NCBI RefSeq assembly: GCF_963974425.1
Contig: NZ_CAXBCK010000010.1
Coordinates: 1-64,000, forward strand
DNA: 64,000 nucleotides
From: Marixanthomonas sp963974425
Lineage (GTDB): Bacteria > Bacteroidota > Bacteroidia > Flavobacteriales > Flavobacteriaceae
Direction of reading: 5' to 3'
Of the stretch, positions 55,470-63,124 are shown piece after piece. The number at the start of each line of letters is the position of its first letter. Position 1 is the stretch's first letter. A program made the position numbers and the translations under genes. The notes under the pieces are model-generated. The model worked only from the letters and a program-made list of their open reading frames with translations. It was not told where the DNA came from and did no database searches.

Positions 55470-56288
55470 ATGTCGATCGCAAAAAAAGAATACAAACGTA
55501 TTACCACCAAAACTTTGGTGGATATGAAAAAGAAAGGTGAAAAAATATCCATGCTCACCGCCTACGATTTTACTATGGCAAAAATTGTGGATGGCTCGGG
55601 CATAGACGTCATACTAGTAGGTGATTCGGCCTCCAATGTTATGGCTGGACATGAAACCACGTTGCCAATCACCTTAGACCAAATGATTTACCACGCCAGT
55701 TCAGTAGTGAGAGCCATTGAACGAAGTCTGGTTGTTGTTGATATTCCCTTCGGAAGTTACCAAAGTGACCCAAAAGAAGCGCTACGCTCTGCTATTCGGA
55801 TTATGAAAGAAAGCGGCGGTCACGCAGTAAAACTAGAAGGCGGGAAAGAAATAAAAGAATCGGTTAAACGAATTTTAAACGCCGGAATTCCTGTAATGGG
55901 TCATTTAGGACTTACGCCACAATCCATATATAAATTTGGAACCTACACTGTTCGTGCAAAAGAAGATGAAGAAGCCGAAAAACTAAAAGCTGACGCTAAA
56001 TTATTGGAAAAAATAGGCTGTTTTGCTATTGTACTTGAAAAAGTTCCTGCCAAATTAGCTGCTGAAGTAGCCAAAGAATTAACTATTCCAATTATAGGAA
56101 TAGGTGCCGGAAATGAAGTGGATGGACAAGTTTTGGTTACACACGATATGGTCGGGATGACTCATGAGTTCAATCCTCGTTTTTTACGTCGGTATTTAGA
56201 TTTATATGCCGAAATGACGGGCGCTTTTAAAAATTACATTGATGATGTAAAAAGCGGTAATTTCCCTAGCGATAAAGAGCAATACTAG
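55470..56288 (+). CDS. panB: 3-methyl-2-oxobutanoate hydroxymethyltransferase
   Basis: 272 residues. It makes ketopantoate from 2-oxoisovalerate, the first step to pantothenate and CoA. The family blocks are clear: KISMLTAYDFTMAKIVDGSG, LVGDSASNVMAGHETTLPIT, VVVDIPFGSYQ, GGHAVKLEGG, VMGHLGLTPQS and IPIIGIGAGNEVDGQVLV. The next gene begins just 25 bases later and is probably in the same transcript. Confidence 0.96.
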   Translation: MSIAKKEYKRITTKTLVDMKKKGEKISMLTAYDFTMAKIVDGSGIDVILVGDSASNVMAGHETTLPITLDQMIYHASSVVRAIERSLVVVDIPFGSYQSDPKEALRSAIRIMKESGGHAVKLEGGKEIKESVKRILNAGIPVMGHLGLTPQSIYKFGTYTVRAKEDEEAEKLKADAKLLEKIGCFAIVLEKVPAKLAAEVAKELTIPIIGIGAGNEVDGQVLVTHDMVGMTHEFNPRFLRRYLDLYAEMTGAFKNYIDDVKSGNFPSDKEQY

Positions 56289-56313
56289 TACTTATTTTCA
56301 AAAGAATATTCCG

Positions 56314-57015
56314 CTGAGTTTAAAAAAAATCATATCTACAAAAGATAACTTACAAGTTTTATTTGAAGACAATCACCTGCTTATCGTAAATAAACGTGCA
56401 GGTGATATTGTTCAAGGTGATAAAACTGGTGACAAACCACTTTCAGAAGTTGTTAAAGAATATATTGCTGAAAAATACAATAAACCTGGAGCTGTTTATT
56501 TGGGCGTGGTACATAGGTTAGACCGACCTACAAGTGGGGTTGTTGTTTTTGCACGTACCTCGAAAGCCCTATCACGTTTAAATAAATTATTTGCTGAACG
56601 TGATACTGAAAAAACCTATTGGTCCATAGTTAAAAATGAACCGCCAAAAGCTTCAGATACCCTAATACATTATTTGAAAAGAAATCCGAAGCAAAACAAA
56701 TCATATTCTCATATAAACGAAGTCCCTGATAGTAAGAAAGGAATACTCCACTATCAGGTTATAAAGAAGTTGGATAATTATTTTTTGCTGGAAGTAAAAT
56801 TAGAAACTGGACGTCATCACCAAATACGCTCCCAACTTTCAGCAATAGGCAGCCCTATAAAAGGTGATTTAAAATACGGTTTTGACCGAAGTAATAAAGA
56901 CGCGAGTATTCACTTGCACTCTAGGAAGCTAACCTTTGTACATCCCGTTAAAAAAGAAAAACTTACCATTATTGCTCCTTTGCCTAAAGATCCGTTATGG
57001 AAAGCCTGTGATTAA
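56314..57015 (+). CDS. RluA-family pseudouridine synthase with non-AUG start
   Basis: 233 residues if started at CTG 56314. The reading frame extends upstream of the first canonical start (TTG 56500) through conserved family sequence (DNLQVLFEDNHLLIVNKRAG, DIVQGDKTGDKPLS), so starting at 56500 would remove the N-terminal third and lie only four codons before the catalytic HRLDRPTSG (Asp70). Between an in-frame TAA in the end of panB and this conserved region there is no ATG, GTG or TTG; CTG 56314 or ATT 56308 are the candidates. The enzyme isomerises uridine in rRNA or tRNA. It is likely co-transcribed with panB. Confidence 0.82.
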   Translation: MSLKKIISTKDNLQVLFEDNHLLIVNKRAGDIVQGDKTGDKPLSEVVKEYIAEKYNKPGAVYLGVVHRLDRPTSGVVVFARTSKALSRLNKLFAERDTEKTYWSIVKNEPPKASDTLIHYLKRNPKQNKSYSHINEVPDSKKGILHYQVIKKLDNYFLLEVKLETGRHHQIRSQLSAIGSPIKGDLKYGFDRSNKDASIHLHSRKLTFVHPVKKEKLTIIAPLPKDPLWKACD

Positions 57016-57662
57016 ATTTTTGTAATCTCATTTTTTAAAGCATAAATCACCAAGCCCACCCTATTTTTAATATCCAATTTATTGAAAAGTTCTTGGCGAT
57101 AGCCATCAATGGTTTTCGGGCTCAAATTCATTTTATCAGCAATTTCTTTATAGGTCATTTCACTACAAGCTAACTTCATAAAATCAATTTCCCGTTCTTT
57201 AAATGCTGGTTTTTCAGTTTCATCTGAATGTAAAGAATGTAACAAGGATTCAGCTACTTTTTCTGAATGATAATATCCTTTTTTAAGTGTTTGCACTAAG
57301 GCCTCATTTAGTTTATCGGGATGAATATCTTTTAGCAAATACCCCTTGGCACCCAAACTCAACATTTTAAGTATTTTTCTTTCATCATCTTCCATGGTAA
57401 GCGCCAATACTTTAATGCTTTTTTGGTTTTCATGTAACCATTCCATCGTCTCAAAACCATCCATTACTGGCATATTGAGGTCTAATAAAATTAGTTCAGG
57501 AACCTCTGAGTACTGTTTTAGTTTTTGCTGCAAGTCTTTACCATTCTTGGCATGATAGAGTACATTAAACTCTTCAAAAGAGTTCACTAGTTTCTCTAAT
57601 GAACTAGCAAACAAGGAATGATCATCTACTATTACTATGTTGTGAGAAGTTGTTTTATTCAT
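57012..57662 (-). CDS. NarL/LuxR-family response regulator
   Basis: 216 residues. Receiver domain with acidic pair (VDDHS), phospho-acceptor Asp61 in LILLDLNMP and Lys in GYLLKD; C-terminal LuxR-type helix-turn-helix (EIADKMNLSPKTIDGYRQELFNKL). It should bind DNA when phosphorylated by the histidine kinase immediately upstream, whose 3' end it overlaps by eight bases. The target genes are unknown. Confidence 0.93.
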   Translation of the reverse strand: MNKTTSHNIVIVDDHSLFASSLEKLVNSFEEFNVLYHAKNGKDLQQKLKQYSEVPELILLDLNMPVMDGFETMEWLHENQKSIKVLALTMEDDERKILKMLSLGAKGYLLKDIHPDKLNEALVQTLKKGYYHSEKVAESLLHSLHSDETEKPAFKEREIDFMKLACSEMTYKEIADKMNLSPKTIDGYRQELFNKLDIKNRVGLVIYALKNEITKI

Positions 57663-58431
57663 TTTTATAAGGGTAATTTAAGCGTAAAATTGTTCCTTCC
57701 TGTTTTTTAGAATCTATCGAAAATTGAGCTTTTAACAGTTCAGCGCGGCTTTTCATGGTTTCCATTCCAGAATTCCCTTTTTGCTCTGACATGTCAAAAC
57801 CAATACCGTTATCTCTTGCTTCAATTTGAAAAAAGGTTTCTGTATAATTTAAATGTACAAATAATTCTGTTGCTCGGGCGTGTTTTAATACGTTAGTAGA
57901 AAACTCTTGAAGGATTCGGAAAATTATTATTTCGTTGGTTCTATCTATTTCTTTTATTTTACCAGTTATCTCTAAAGTTGCATTTAAAAAGTCGAGGCGA
58001 TTAAATCGCTCTAATTCAACTTTTAATGATTCAACTAATCCATTTTTATACACAACATCATTATTTAGAGTTTTTGAAAGACTCCGTACTTCGGTAACGG
58101 TTTCCTGTACAACAGATTTAGTTTCTAGTAATTGATTATGGAATTCTGTAGGAAGTGTTGGTAGTATCATATTCAATTGGATATTTGCTACAGAAAGCAA
58201 TTGGCCAATGTTGTCGTGCAACTCCCACGCAATGTTTTTAAGGGTCTGTTCTTGAATCTCAATTCTAGATTTTGAGATTTCATTCTCAAATTGCCGCTTT
58301 TGCTCGGCTTGCCGTAACAATAATTTATTTTTTCGTCGTTGAAATGCGATAAAGAATACTACTGATACAACAACGGTAAGCACCAATATTGCAATAAAGT
58401 ATATTATGAGAAGCCTTTCTTCTTTAGACAT
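57655..58431 (-). CDS. Membrane histidine kinase, HisKA_3 type
   Basis: 258 residues. One N-terminal membrane helix (about 8-30), a coiled coil, the phospho-acceptor His72 in ELHDNIGQ and the ATPase domain with DNGIGFD. There is no sizeable periplasmic sensor, so the signal may come through the upstream membrane protein, with which it overlaps by 28 bases. It pairs with the NarL-type regulator downstream. Confidence 0.92.
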   Translation of the reverse strand: MSKEERLLIIYFIAILVLTVVVSVVFFIAFQRRKNKLLLRQAEQKRQFENEISKSRIEIQEQTLKNIAWELHDNIGQLLSVANIQLNMILPTLPTEFHNQLLETKSVVQETVTEVRSLSKTLNNDVVYKNGLVESLKVELERFNRLDFLNATLEITGKIKEIDRTNEIIIFRILQEFSTNVLKHARATELFVHLNYTETFFQIEARDNGIGFDMSEQKGNSGMETMKSRAELLKAQFSIDSKKQEGTILRLNYPYKNE

Positions 58432-59111
58432 ATAACAAATCCGATAGTATAAAGTAAATATACCAATAGGTTTGTAAAAAGGAGTATGGTTTTGTACAAT
58501 TCTACAAATTCGGGACTTTCAGAATCAAAATGATGGCTATAAATAAATACAGGAGTCAAAACCAAATGTAATAAAATAGCCCCTAAAGAAATATAAAAAG
58601 GAAGTGATTTATCAAACTTTAAAATCTCATCGCTATTCAACAGTTGATAGTAATACAGACTTATTGAAAATAACACCAAAATTGTTCCTATTACTTCAGT
58701 AAACGAAGAAAATGCTATAAAATAAACGTCTGAAAAAATCAAGTTTAACATACAAGAAATCACAAAAAGCACCAATATTACATTTAAAAAGGTACGGATT
58801 CTGGGACTGTTTAATTGCCACTTAAAGTAACTTACATATATAACATAACTAATTATTGAATTGATGTTGTACAACCAATAATTGTTTTCAAAAACGGTTC
58901 CTTCTACAAAGTAGAACAATTTATAACCTGAAAAATAAGCTAGTGGTGCATAGTAGCCCACAATTTCAACTAAAACAGTAAAACACAAAAAATAAATAAA
59001 ATATTTTGTTGCCGCATCGGTTTTACGCTTACTAATCAAAAAAAGCCCCGCTACAGCTGCCAAAAGTTCTATAGTTGTAATAGGAAAGGCATATACTAAG
59101 AATTCTTTCAA
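58404..59111 (-). CDS. Seven-helix-like membrane protein, putative sensor of the two-component system
   Basis: 235 residues from a TTG (59111). About seven hydrophobic segments are visible (near 7-25, 35-55, 85-97, 108-125, 132-155, 172-190, 207-230). I know no family name. The 28-base overlap with the histidine kinase gene means translation is coupled; since the kinase lacks an input domain, this protein may supply it. That role is inference. Confidence 0.75.
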   Translation of the reverse strand: MKEFLVYAFPITTIELLAAVAGLFLISKRKTDAATKYFIYFLCFTVLVEIVGYYAPLAYFSGYKLFYFVEGTVFENNYWLYNINSIISYVIYVSYFKWQLNSPRIRTFLNVILVLFVISCMLNLIFSDVYFIAFSSFTEVIGTILVLFSISLYYYQLLNSDEILKFDKSLPFYISLGAILLHLVLTPVFIYSHHFDSESPEFVELYKTILLFTNLLVYLLYTIGFVICLKKKGFS

Positions 59112-59124
59112 AATAACACAGGTT

Positions 59125-59481
59125 TTAATAGCTTTTAGGCGGCCAACCTCCTATACTTTTATTAAAAGGATCAATATTATAATTAATATTAGAACTCGGT
59201 GTAGCCCCTTCTGTAGGTGCTAAGAAAACAGTTGCTTTATCATCTGAAATGTCATCATAAGCCGCAAAATAAATCCTGATTCCAGGGTTATCGATTTTTT
59301 GTTTTTTAGATAACTCTTTAACGTAATCTAAATACTCCTGTAATTCATCTACTGTATAAAAAAACTCACGGGTATCAACATTCCCTTGGGCACGTTCAAT
59401 TTCTAATGCTCTCGTGCTTATCCAATTATCTTGCAATTGTCTTGCCTGGTCAACACTAATACATTTTGCTGGTTTAGCCAT
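59125..59481 (-). CDS. Small conserved-looking cytoplasmic protein, function unknown
   Basis: 118 residues with no signal peptide. It begins MAKPAKCISVDQARQLQDNW and contains FFYTVDELQEYLDYVKELSKKQ and IRIYFAAYDD, a pattern I have seen as an unknown Bacteroidota protein. It lies 13 bases upstream of the membrane protein of the two-component operon, so it is probably the first gene of that transcript. The 229-base gap on its other side holds only the promoter box of the tail locus. Confidence 0.7.
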   Translation of the reverse strand: MAKPAKCISVDQARQLQDNWISTRALEIERAQGNVDTREFFYTVDELQEYLDYVKELSKKQKIDNPGIRIYFAAYDDISDDKATVFLAPTEGATPSSNINYNIDPFNKSIGGWPPKSY

Positions 59482-59680
59482 CTTTATAATTTTGGTTAGT
59501 TAGTAAAGCAATGTATACAATTTCTTGCTTTGTTGATACATTAAAGGTGTGAATTAGGAAAAATCCCTCATTGAAATAAGGATTTTCCCTATTTGCTATT
59601 AAGGGATATGCCTATTTTTTTAAAGAAAAACCTTCTATTTTTCAAGTTAATTACCTGCTGAAATACAAACAATTACACTT

Positions 59681-59688
59681 TAAATTTG
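59681..59688 (+). promoter_or_regulatory. -7 box before the contractile-tail locus
   Basis: TAAATTTG matches TAnnTTTG, 22 bases before the TTG start at 59711; no clear -33 TTG at the right distance. Confidence 0.4.
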
Positions 59689-59710
59689 TGTTGTACCAAT
59701 ATTAGACAAC

Positions 59711-60583
59711 TTGAATTTTTTAATTACATATAAACCACTTTGCAGCCTAGATATTTATCACGAATATTTTTTAAATGATGGCCTCGTTCCTTTTGATATT
59801 TCAGAAAAACTAAAAGAAAAGCAACTTTCCAACTATGATGCACGGGAGTTTATTGACGTTGTTCCTTCTGAAGAAACATATCATTATCTTAATGCACATA
59901 AGATAATTTTTAAACCTACCGAAACAGGTTTTACACTATTAATCCAGGTTGAAGAGATTTCAGAAGAAGCGCAAAATTACATTCCAAAAATTCCTGTTTT
60001 AGAGAACTTCAACCTATCCTTTTTACTATATATCAATGACTTTTTATTTGAAAATTACTCAACAGTAAATGCCATTCCTGTTGTTCCTTTTTACTTTTCT
60101 AATACAAAGCCTGCTTCAGAAAACAATAATTTCACGTATATAGATGTAGCAGAAACAAAACATCCCATTTCAGATTTTAAAATTTCTGAAACCACCTGGA
60201 AAAGCATACGGAAGCAGTTTTCAGAAGAAGAGATGGAAAGCCTATTTGGAGTAATCTCTTTAAATATTACAGACGACAACTTGCAAACTTATACCGCTAA
60301 CAAAAGAAAATTACTAAGTAAGAAAGATGAACTTAGCGTTGAATCGAAAAAATTTAAAATTCAGTTTGCCAACCGCAAAACCATTTGGCACTATAAAAAT
60401 GCACTTAATAATACGCTTGTACATTCAACCGAACCTACCGAGTTGCCTTTAGTGAAAAACGGTAAGATTGACTACAAGTTTAATAGTCGGGAACAACCAC
60501 CAGCTTGCCCTACCCGGCTCATCGTTGAAAAAGACCCGCTGGGTAATATTACCAAAACAATTTATGAAATCTACATTAATTAA
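59711..60583 (+). CDS. First gene of the contractile-tail locus, function unknown
   Basis: 290 residues from a TTG start; the next methionine lies far inside. Soluble, no signal peptide. I recognise no domain. It sits 10 bases before the sheath gene and is probably in the same transcript, so a structural or chaperone role in tail assembly is possible. The end (REQPPACPTRLIVEKDPLGNITKTIYEIYIN) carries the only cysteine I notice. Confidence 0.65.
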   Translation: MNFLITYKPLCSLDIYHEYFLNDGLVPFDISEKLKEKQLSNYDAREFIDVVPSEETYHYLNAHKIIFKPTETGFTLLIQVEEISEEAQNYIPKIPVLENFNLSFLLYINDFLFENYSTVNAIPVVPFYFSNTKPASENNNFTYIDVAETKHPISDFKISETTWKSIRKQFSEEEMESLFGVISLNITDDNLQTYTANKRKLLSKKDELSVESKKFKIQFANRKTIWHYKNALNNTLVHSTEPTELPLVKNGKIDYKFNSREQPPACPTRLIVEKDPLGNITKTIYEIYIN

Positions 60584-60593
60584 GCAAAGGCAC

Positions 60594-62024
60594 ATGAAAA
60601 AACCCCGCAAACCATTTAGTTTCCATAGTACTAACATAAGCTATAACACTACCGCAATAACACAAGTAGAAACTGCCATTCCTGCTTTCATTGGCTATAC
60701 TGAAAAAGCTGAAAAAAGTGGCCAAGACCTCACCAACTTACCTACAAAAATATCCTCCCTTCTTGAGTATGAAGACTTCTTTGGGGTATCACAAAACGAA
60801 AAAAACCTCACAGTTACTATTACAGATACATTAAACAATAATGGCCTTACACAAACACAGGACCGCAAAATAAGCACACACAATAGTGCTCCAAGTCCAT
60901 TTACAATGTATTATGCTTTACAACTATACTTTATTAATGGCGGAACATCCTGCTACATAATTTCTGTGGGAGATTATAACAATACAACGGTTTCAAAAAG
61001 CCAACTTGTGGATGGTTTCTCTGTCCTTGAAAATTATAAAGAACCTACTTTGTTGGTATTTCCAGATGCGGTGAACATTTCAACTGCTTATAATTACTAT
61101 GATTTGATACACCAAGCATTGCAACAAGCAAAACAGCTTAAAGATCGGTTTGTAATTGCAGACACCTACGAAAATAATCCTACCACAGTACGTAATACCA
61201 ACACCTTAGGAAATGATACCGAGCTTTTAAAATACGGTGCTATATATTATCCATATCTAAAAACGCTTTTCCCGTATGCTTTTAAAGATGGTGATATAGC
61301 CATAGAACATACAAGTGTCGATGAAACGGGAATTCAAAACCTTGGCTCATTTAACGGATTGTCACTTGCTGACTTAAAAATTGGAGGAAGTCACGAAAAT
61401 ACCATTTTGTTTAACGATATAAAAAGCCAGCTCGACCAAACGACAGTCACCCTACCATCAAGTAGCGCGATGGCAGGTATTTATGAAAGAGTAGATAAAA
61501 ACAGAGGTGTATGGAAGGCGCCGGCAAACGTTTCAGTAAATGGATGTATAGAAACCACCCAAAGTATAACAGATCTCGAACAAGAAACCCTGAATGTTCA
61601 CCCTTCAGGAAAATCAATTAATGCCATCAGGGAATTTCAAGGTAGTGGCATTTTGGTATGGGGAGCTCGTACATTGGCAGGTAATGATAATGAATGGCGG
61701 TATGTTTCGGTAAGACGCTTTGGTATTATGGTTGAAACATCTATAAACAGAGTGGTTAACAGTTATTTAAATGAACAAAACAACAATACCACTTGGCAAA
61801 AATTAAAGGTACTAATCGAAAATTTTTTAATGCTTCAATGGCGAGATGGTGCTTTAAGCGGTAATACTCCTAGTCGTGCTTTTTATGTAAGTATCGGCTT
61901 AGGGCAAAGTATGACACAAAACGACATACTGGACGGCCTTTTAATAATTGAACTTGGTATCGCCCCGATACGACCCGCAGAGTTTATCACAATGCAACTA
62001 ACATATAAGATGCAACAAAATTAA
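60594..62024 (+). CDS. Contractile tail sheath protein
   Basis: 476 residues from ATG 60594; a longer frame from 60468 overlaps the previous gene. The sheath family is identified by VETAIPAFIGYTEKA near the N-terminus, YFINGGTSCYIISVG, WRYVSVRRFGIMVETSINR and the terminal GLGQSMTQNDILDGLLIIELGIAPIRPAEFITMQLTYK. The usual N-terminal TPGVYIEE is replaced by a diverged sequence. The protein would form the contracting outer tube of a phage-tail-like particle such as an eCIS or T6SS-like device. The tube gene follows. Confidence 0.92.
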   Translation: MKKPRKPFSFHSTNISYNTTAITQVETAIPAFIGYTEKAEKSGQDLTNLPTKISSLLEYEDFFGVSQNEKNLTVTITDTLNNNGLTQTQDRKISTHNSAPSPFTMYYALQLYFINGGTSCYIISVGDYNNTTVSKSQLVDGFSVLENYKEPTLLVFPDAVNISTAYNYYDLIHQALQQAKQLKDRFVIADTYENNPTTVRNTNTLGNDTELLKYGAIYYPYLKTLFPYAFKDGDIAIEHTSVDETGIQNLGSFNGLSLADLKIGGSHENTILFNDIKSQLDQTTVTLPSSSAMAGIYERVDKNRGVWKAPANVSVNGCIETTQSITDLEQETLNVHPSGKSINAIREFQGSGILVWGARTLAGNDNEWRYVSVRRFGIMVETSINRVVNSYLNEQNNNTTWQKLKVLIENFLMLQWRDGALSGNTPSRAFYVSIGLGQSMTQNDILDGLLIIELGIAPIRPAEFITMQLTYKMQQN

Positions 62025-62035
62025 AAGCTGAAAAT

Positions 62036-62476
62036 ATGAACAAAACAATTGCACAAAAACAATTTTACCTTAATGTTCATTTCTTTGAAAATGAAAAAAG
62101 AGAAAGCAATGCACAATTCAAATCGGTTTCTGGTCTTACGGTTCATATAGATGTTGAAAACTTAGTTAAAAACCCAGAAAAAGAGTTTAAACATTTTTTT
62201 CCATCCCGAACACGTTTTCCAAATCTTATATTAAAAGGAGTACTATTAAAAGATTTAAAAGTGATTGAATGGTGTAAAAAAGCAATAGATCAATATCAAT
62301 TTTCTCCAACCGATTTAAAAGTTAAACTGGTAAACGGTAAAAAAGAATCTGTTTTAGCTTGGAATATTATACGTGCATATCCAGTAAAATGGACGGTAAA
62401 AAAACAGATAGAAAAAGAAAATAGTCTTGCTATTGATACCATGGAATTAGCATATAATTATTTTAAACTAGTTTAG
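62036..62476 (+). CDS. Phage-tail-like tube protein
   Basis: 146 residues, gp19/Hcp-like tube family of contractile particles. It has the N-terminal strand QKQFYLNVHFFENE, a central FPNLILKGVLLKDLKVIEWCKKA and the end AWNIIRAYPVKWTV...AIDTMELAYNYFKL that recurs in these proteins. It lies 11 bases after the sheath gene, as in eCIS loci. Baseplate, spike and ATPase genes are not in the window. Confidence 0.88.
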   Translation: MNKTIAQKQFYLNVHFFENEKRESNAQFKSVSGLTVHIDVENLVKNPEKEFKHFFPSRTRFPNLILKGVLLKDLKVIEWCKKAIDQYQFSPTDLKVKLVNGKKESVLAWNIIRAYPVKWTVKKQIEKENSLAIDTMELAYNYFKLV

Positions 62477-62539
62477 TTATTCAGGTTAAAAAAATAGAAA
62501 ATTACAGTTTATAATACTCAAAATAAAACCAAATAAATC

Positions 62540-63091
62540 ATGATTAAAACTGAAATAAATACAAACAAAATAGAAGAAGAATTAGTGTCTTTCTTACAAA
62601 CTAAAATACATATGTGCACACTCGAAAACACTTCATTTTTAGATAAAAAAAGCATTGAAAACATAGTAATTATAGAAGAAAGTAATATAAGTGTGAACTC
62701 AAATTTAAATCAAACTAAGACTTTAATTAATTTAATTAAAAAAATTGATAATCAAAACATTATAAATATTTTAATTAAATTTTTAGGCGCGCCTAAAACG
62801 AGTAAGACGCATATTTTAAAGATACCTAAATCCTTACGTGAATCAAAATACAAAATATATTTTTGGATGCTGTTTTTTTGTCATAAAAATCTAGAAGATT
62901 TCCAGCTTGGACTTCATAAATTAATTAAAGAAACTTCAAAGGAATATTCTAAAAAAACAATTTTTGAAACGCTTAATTTCGGCGTGACATTATCCAAATT
63001 AAAAACAGAAAAAAAAAGGTTGTTCACCCCTCCTATTTCAATAAACAGTGGTGACAAAAAAAAGAATGCAACTCATTTTAACTATAATTAA
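62540..63091 (+). CDS. AT-rich protein of unknown function in the tail locus
   Basis: 183 residues, very rich in Lys, Asn and Ile, and clearly lower in GC than its neighbours. No signal peptide and no family I recognise; one hydrophobic stretch (YKIYFWMLFFCH) is too short to be a sure membrane segment. It follows the tube gene by 63 bases. It could be a locus-specific part, such as a chaperone or cargo, or recently acquired; this cannot be decided here. Confidence 0.6.
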   Translation: MIKTEINTNKIEEELVSFLQTKIHMCTLENTSFLDKKSIENIVIIEESNISVNSNLNQTKTLINLIKKIDNQNIINILIKFLGAPKTSKTHILKIPKSLRESKYKIYFWMLFFCHKNLEDFQLGLHKLIKETSKEYSKKTIFETLNFGVTLSKLKTEKKRLFTPPISINSGDKKKNATHFNYN

Positions 63092-63124
63092 TAAGTATCT
63101 TTAATAACGAGTTACCGTTGTTTT

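Noticed and set aside
56500..57015. Pseudouridine synthase starting at TTG 56500
   Set aside because: This cuts off conserved family sequence encoded in the same frame upstream and leaves only four residues before the catalytic HRLD motif.
59482..59710. Possible tRNA or attachment site next to the contractile-tail locus
   Set aside because: No cloverleaf, tRNA-like 3' end or repeated att core could be found; only a -7 box is visible.
60468..60593. Longer N-terminus of the sheath protein
   Set aside because: It overlaps the preceding gene almost completely up to 60583, and sheath homology starts only after the ATG at 60594.
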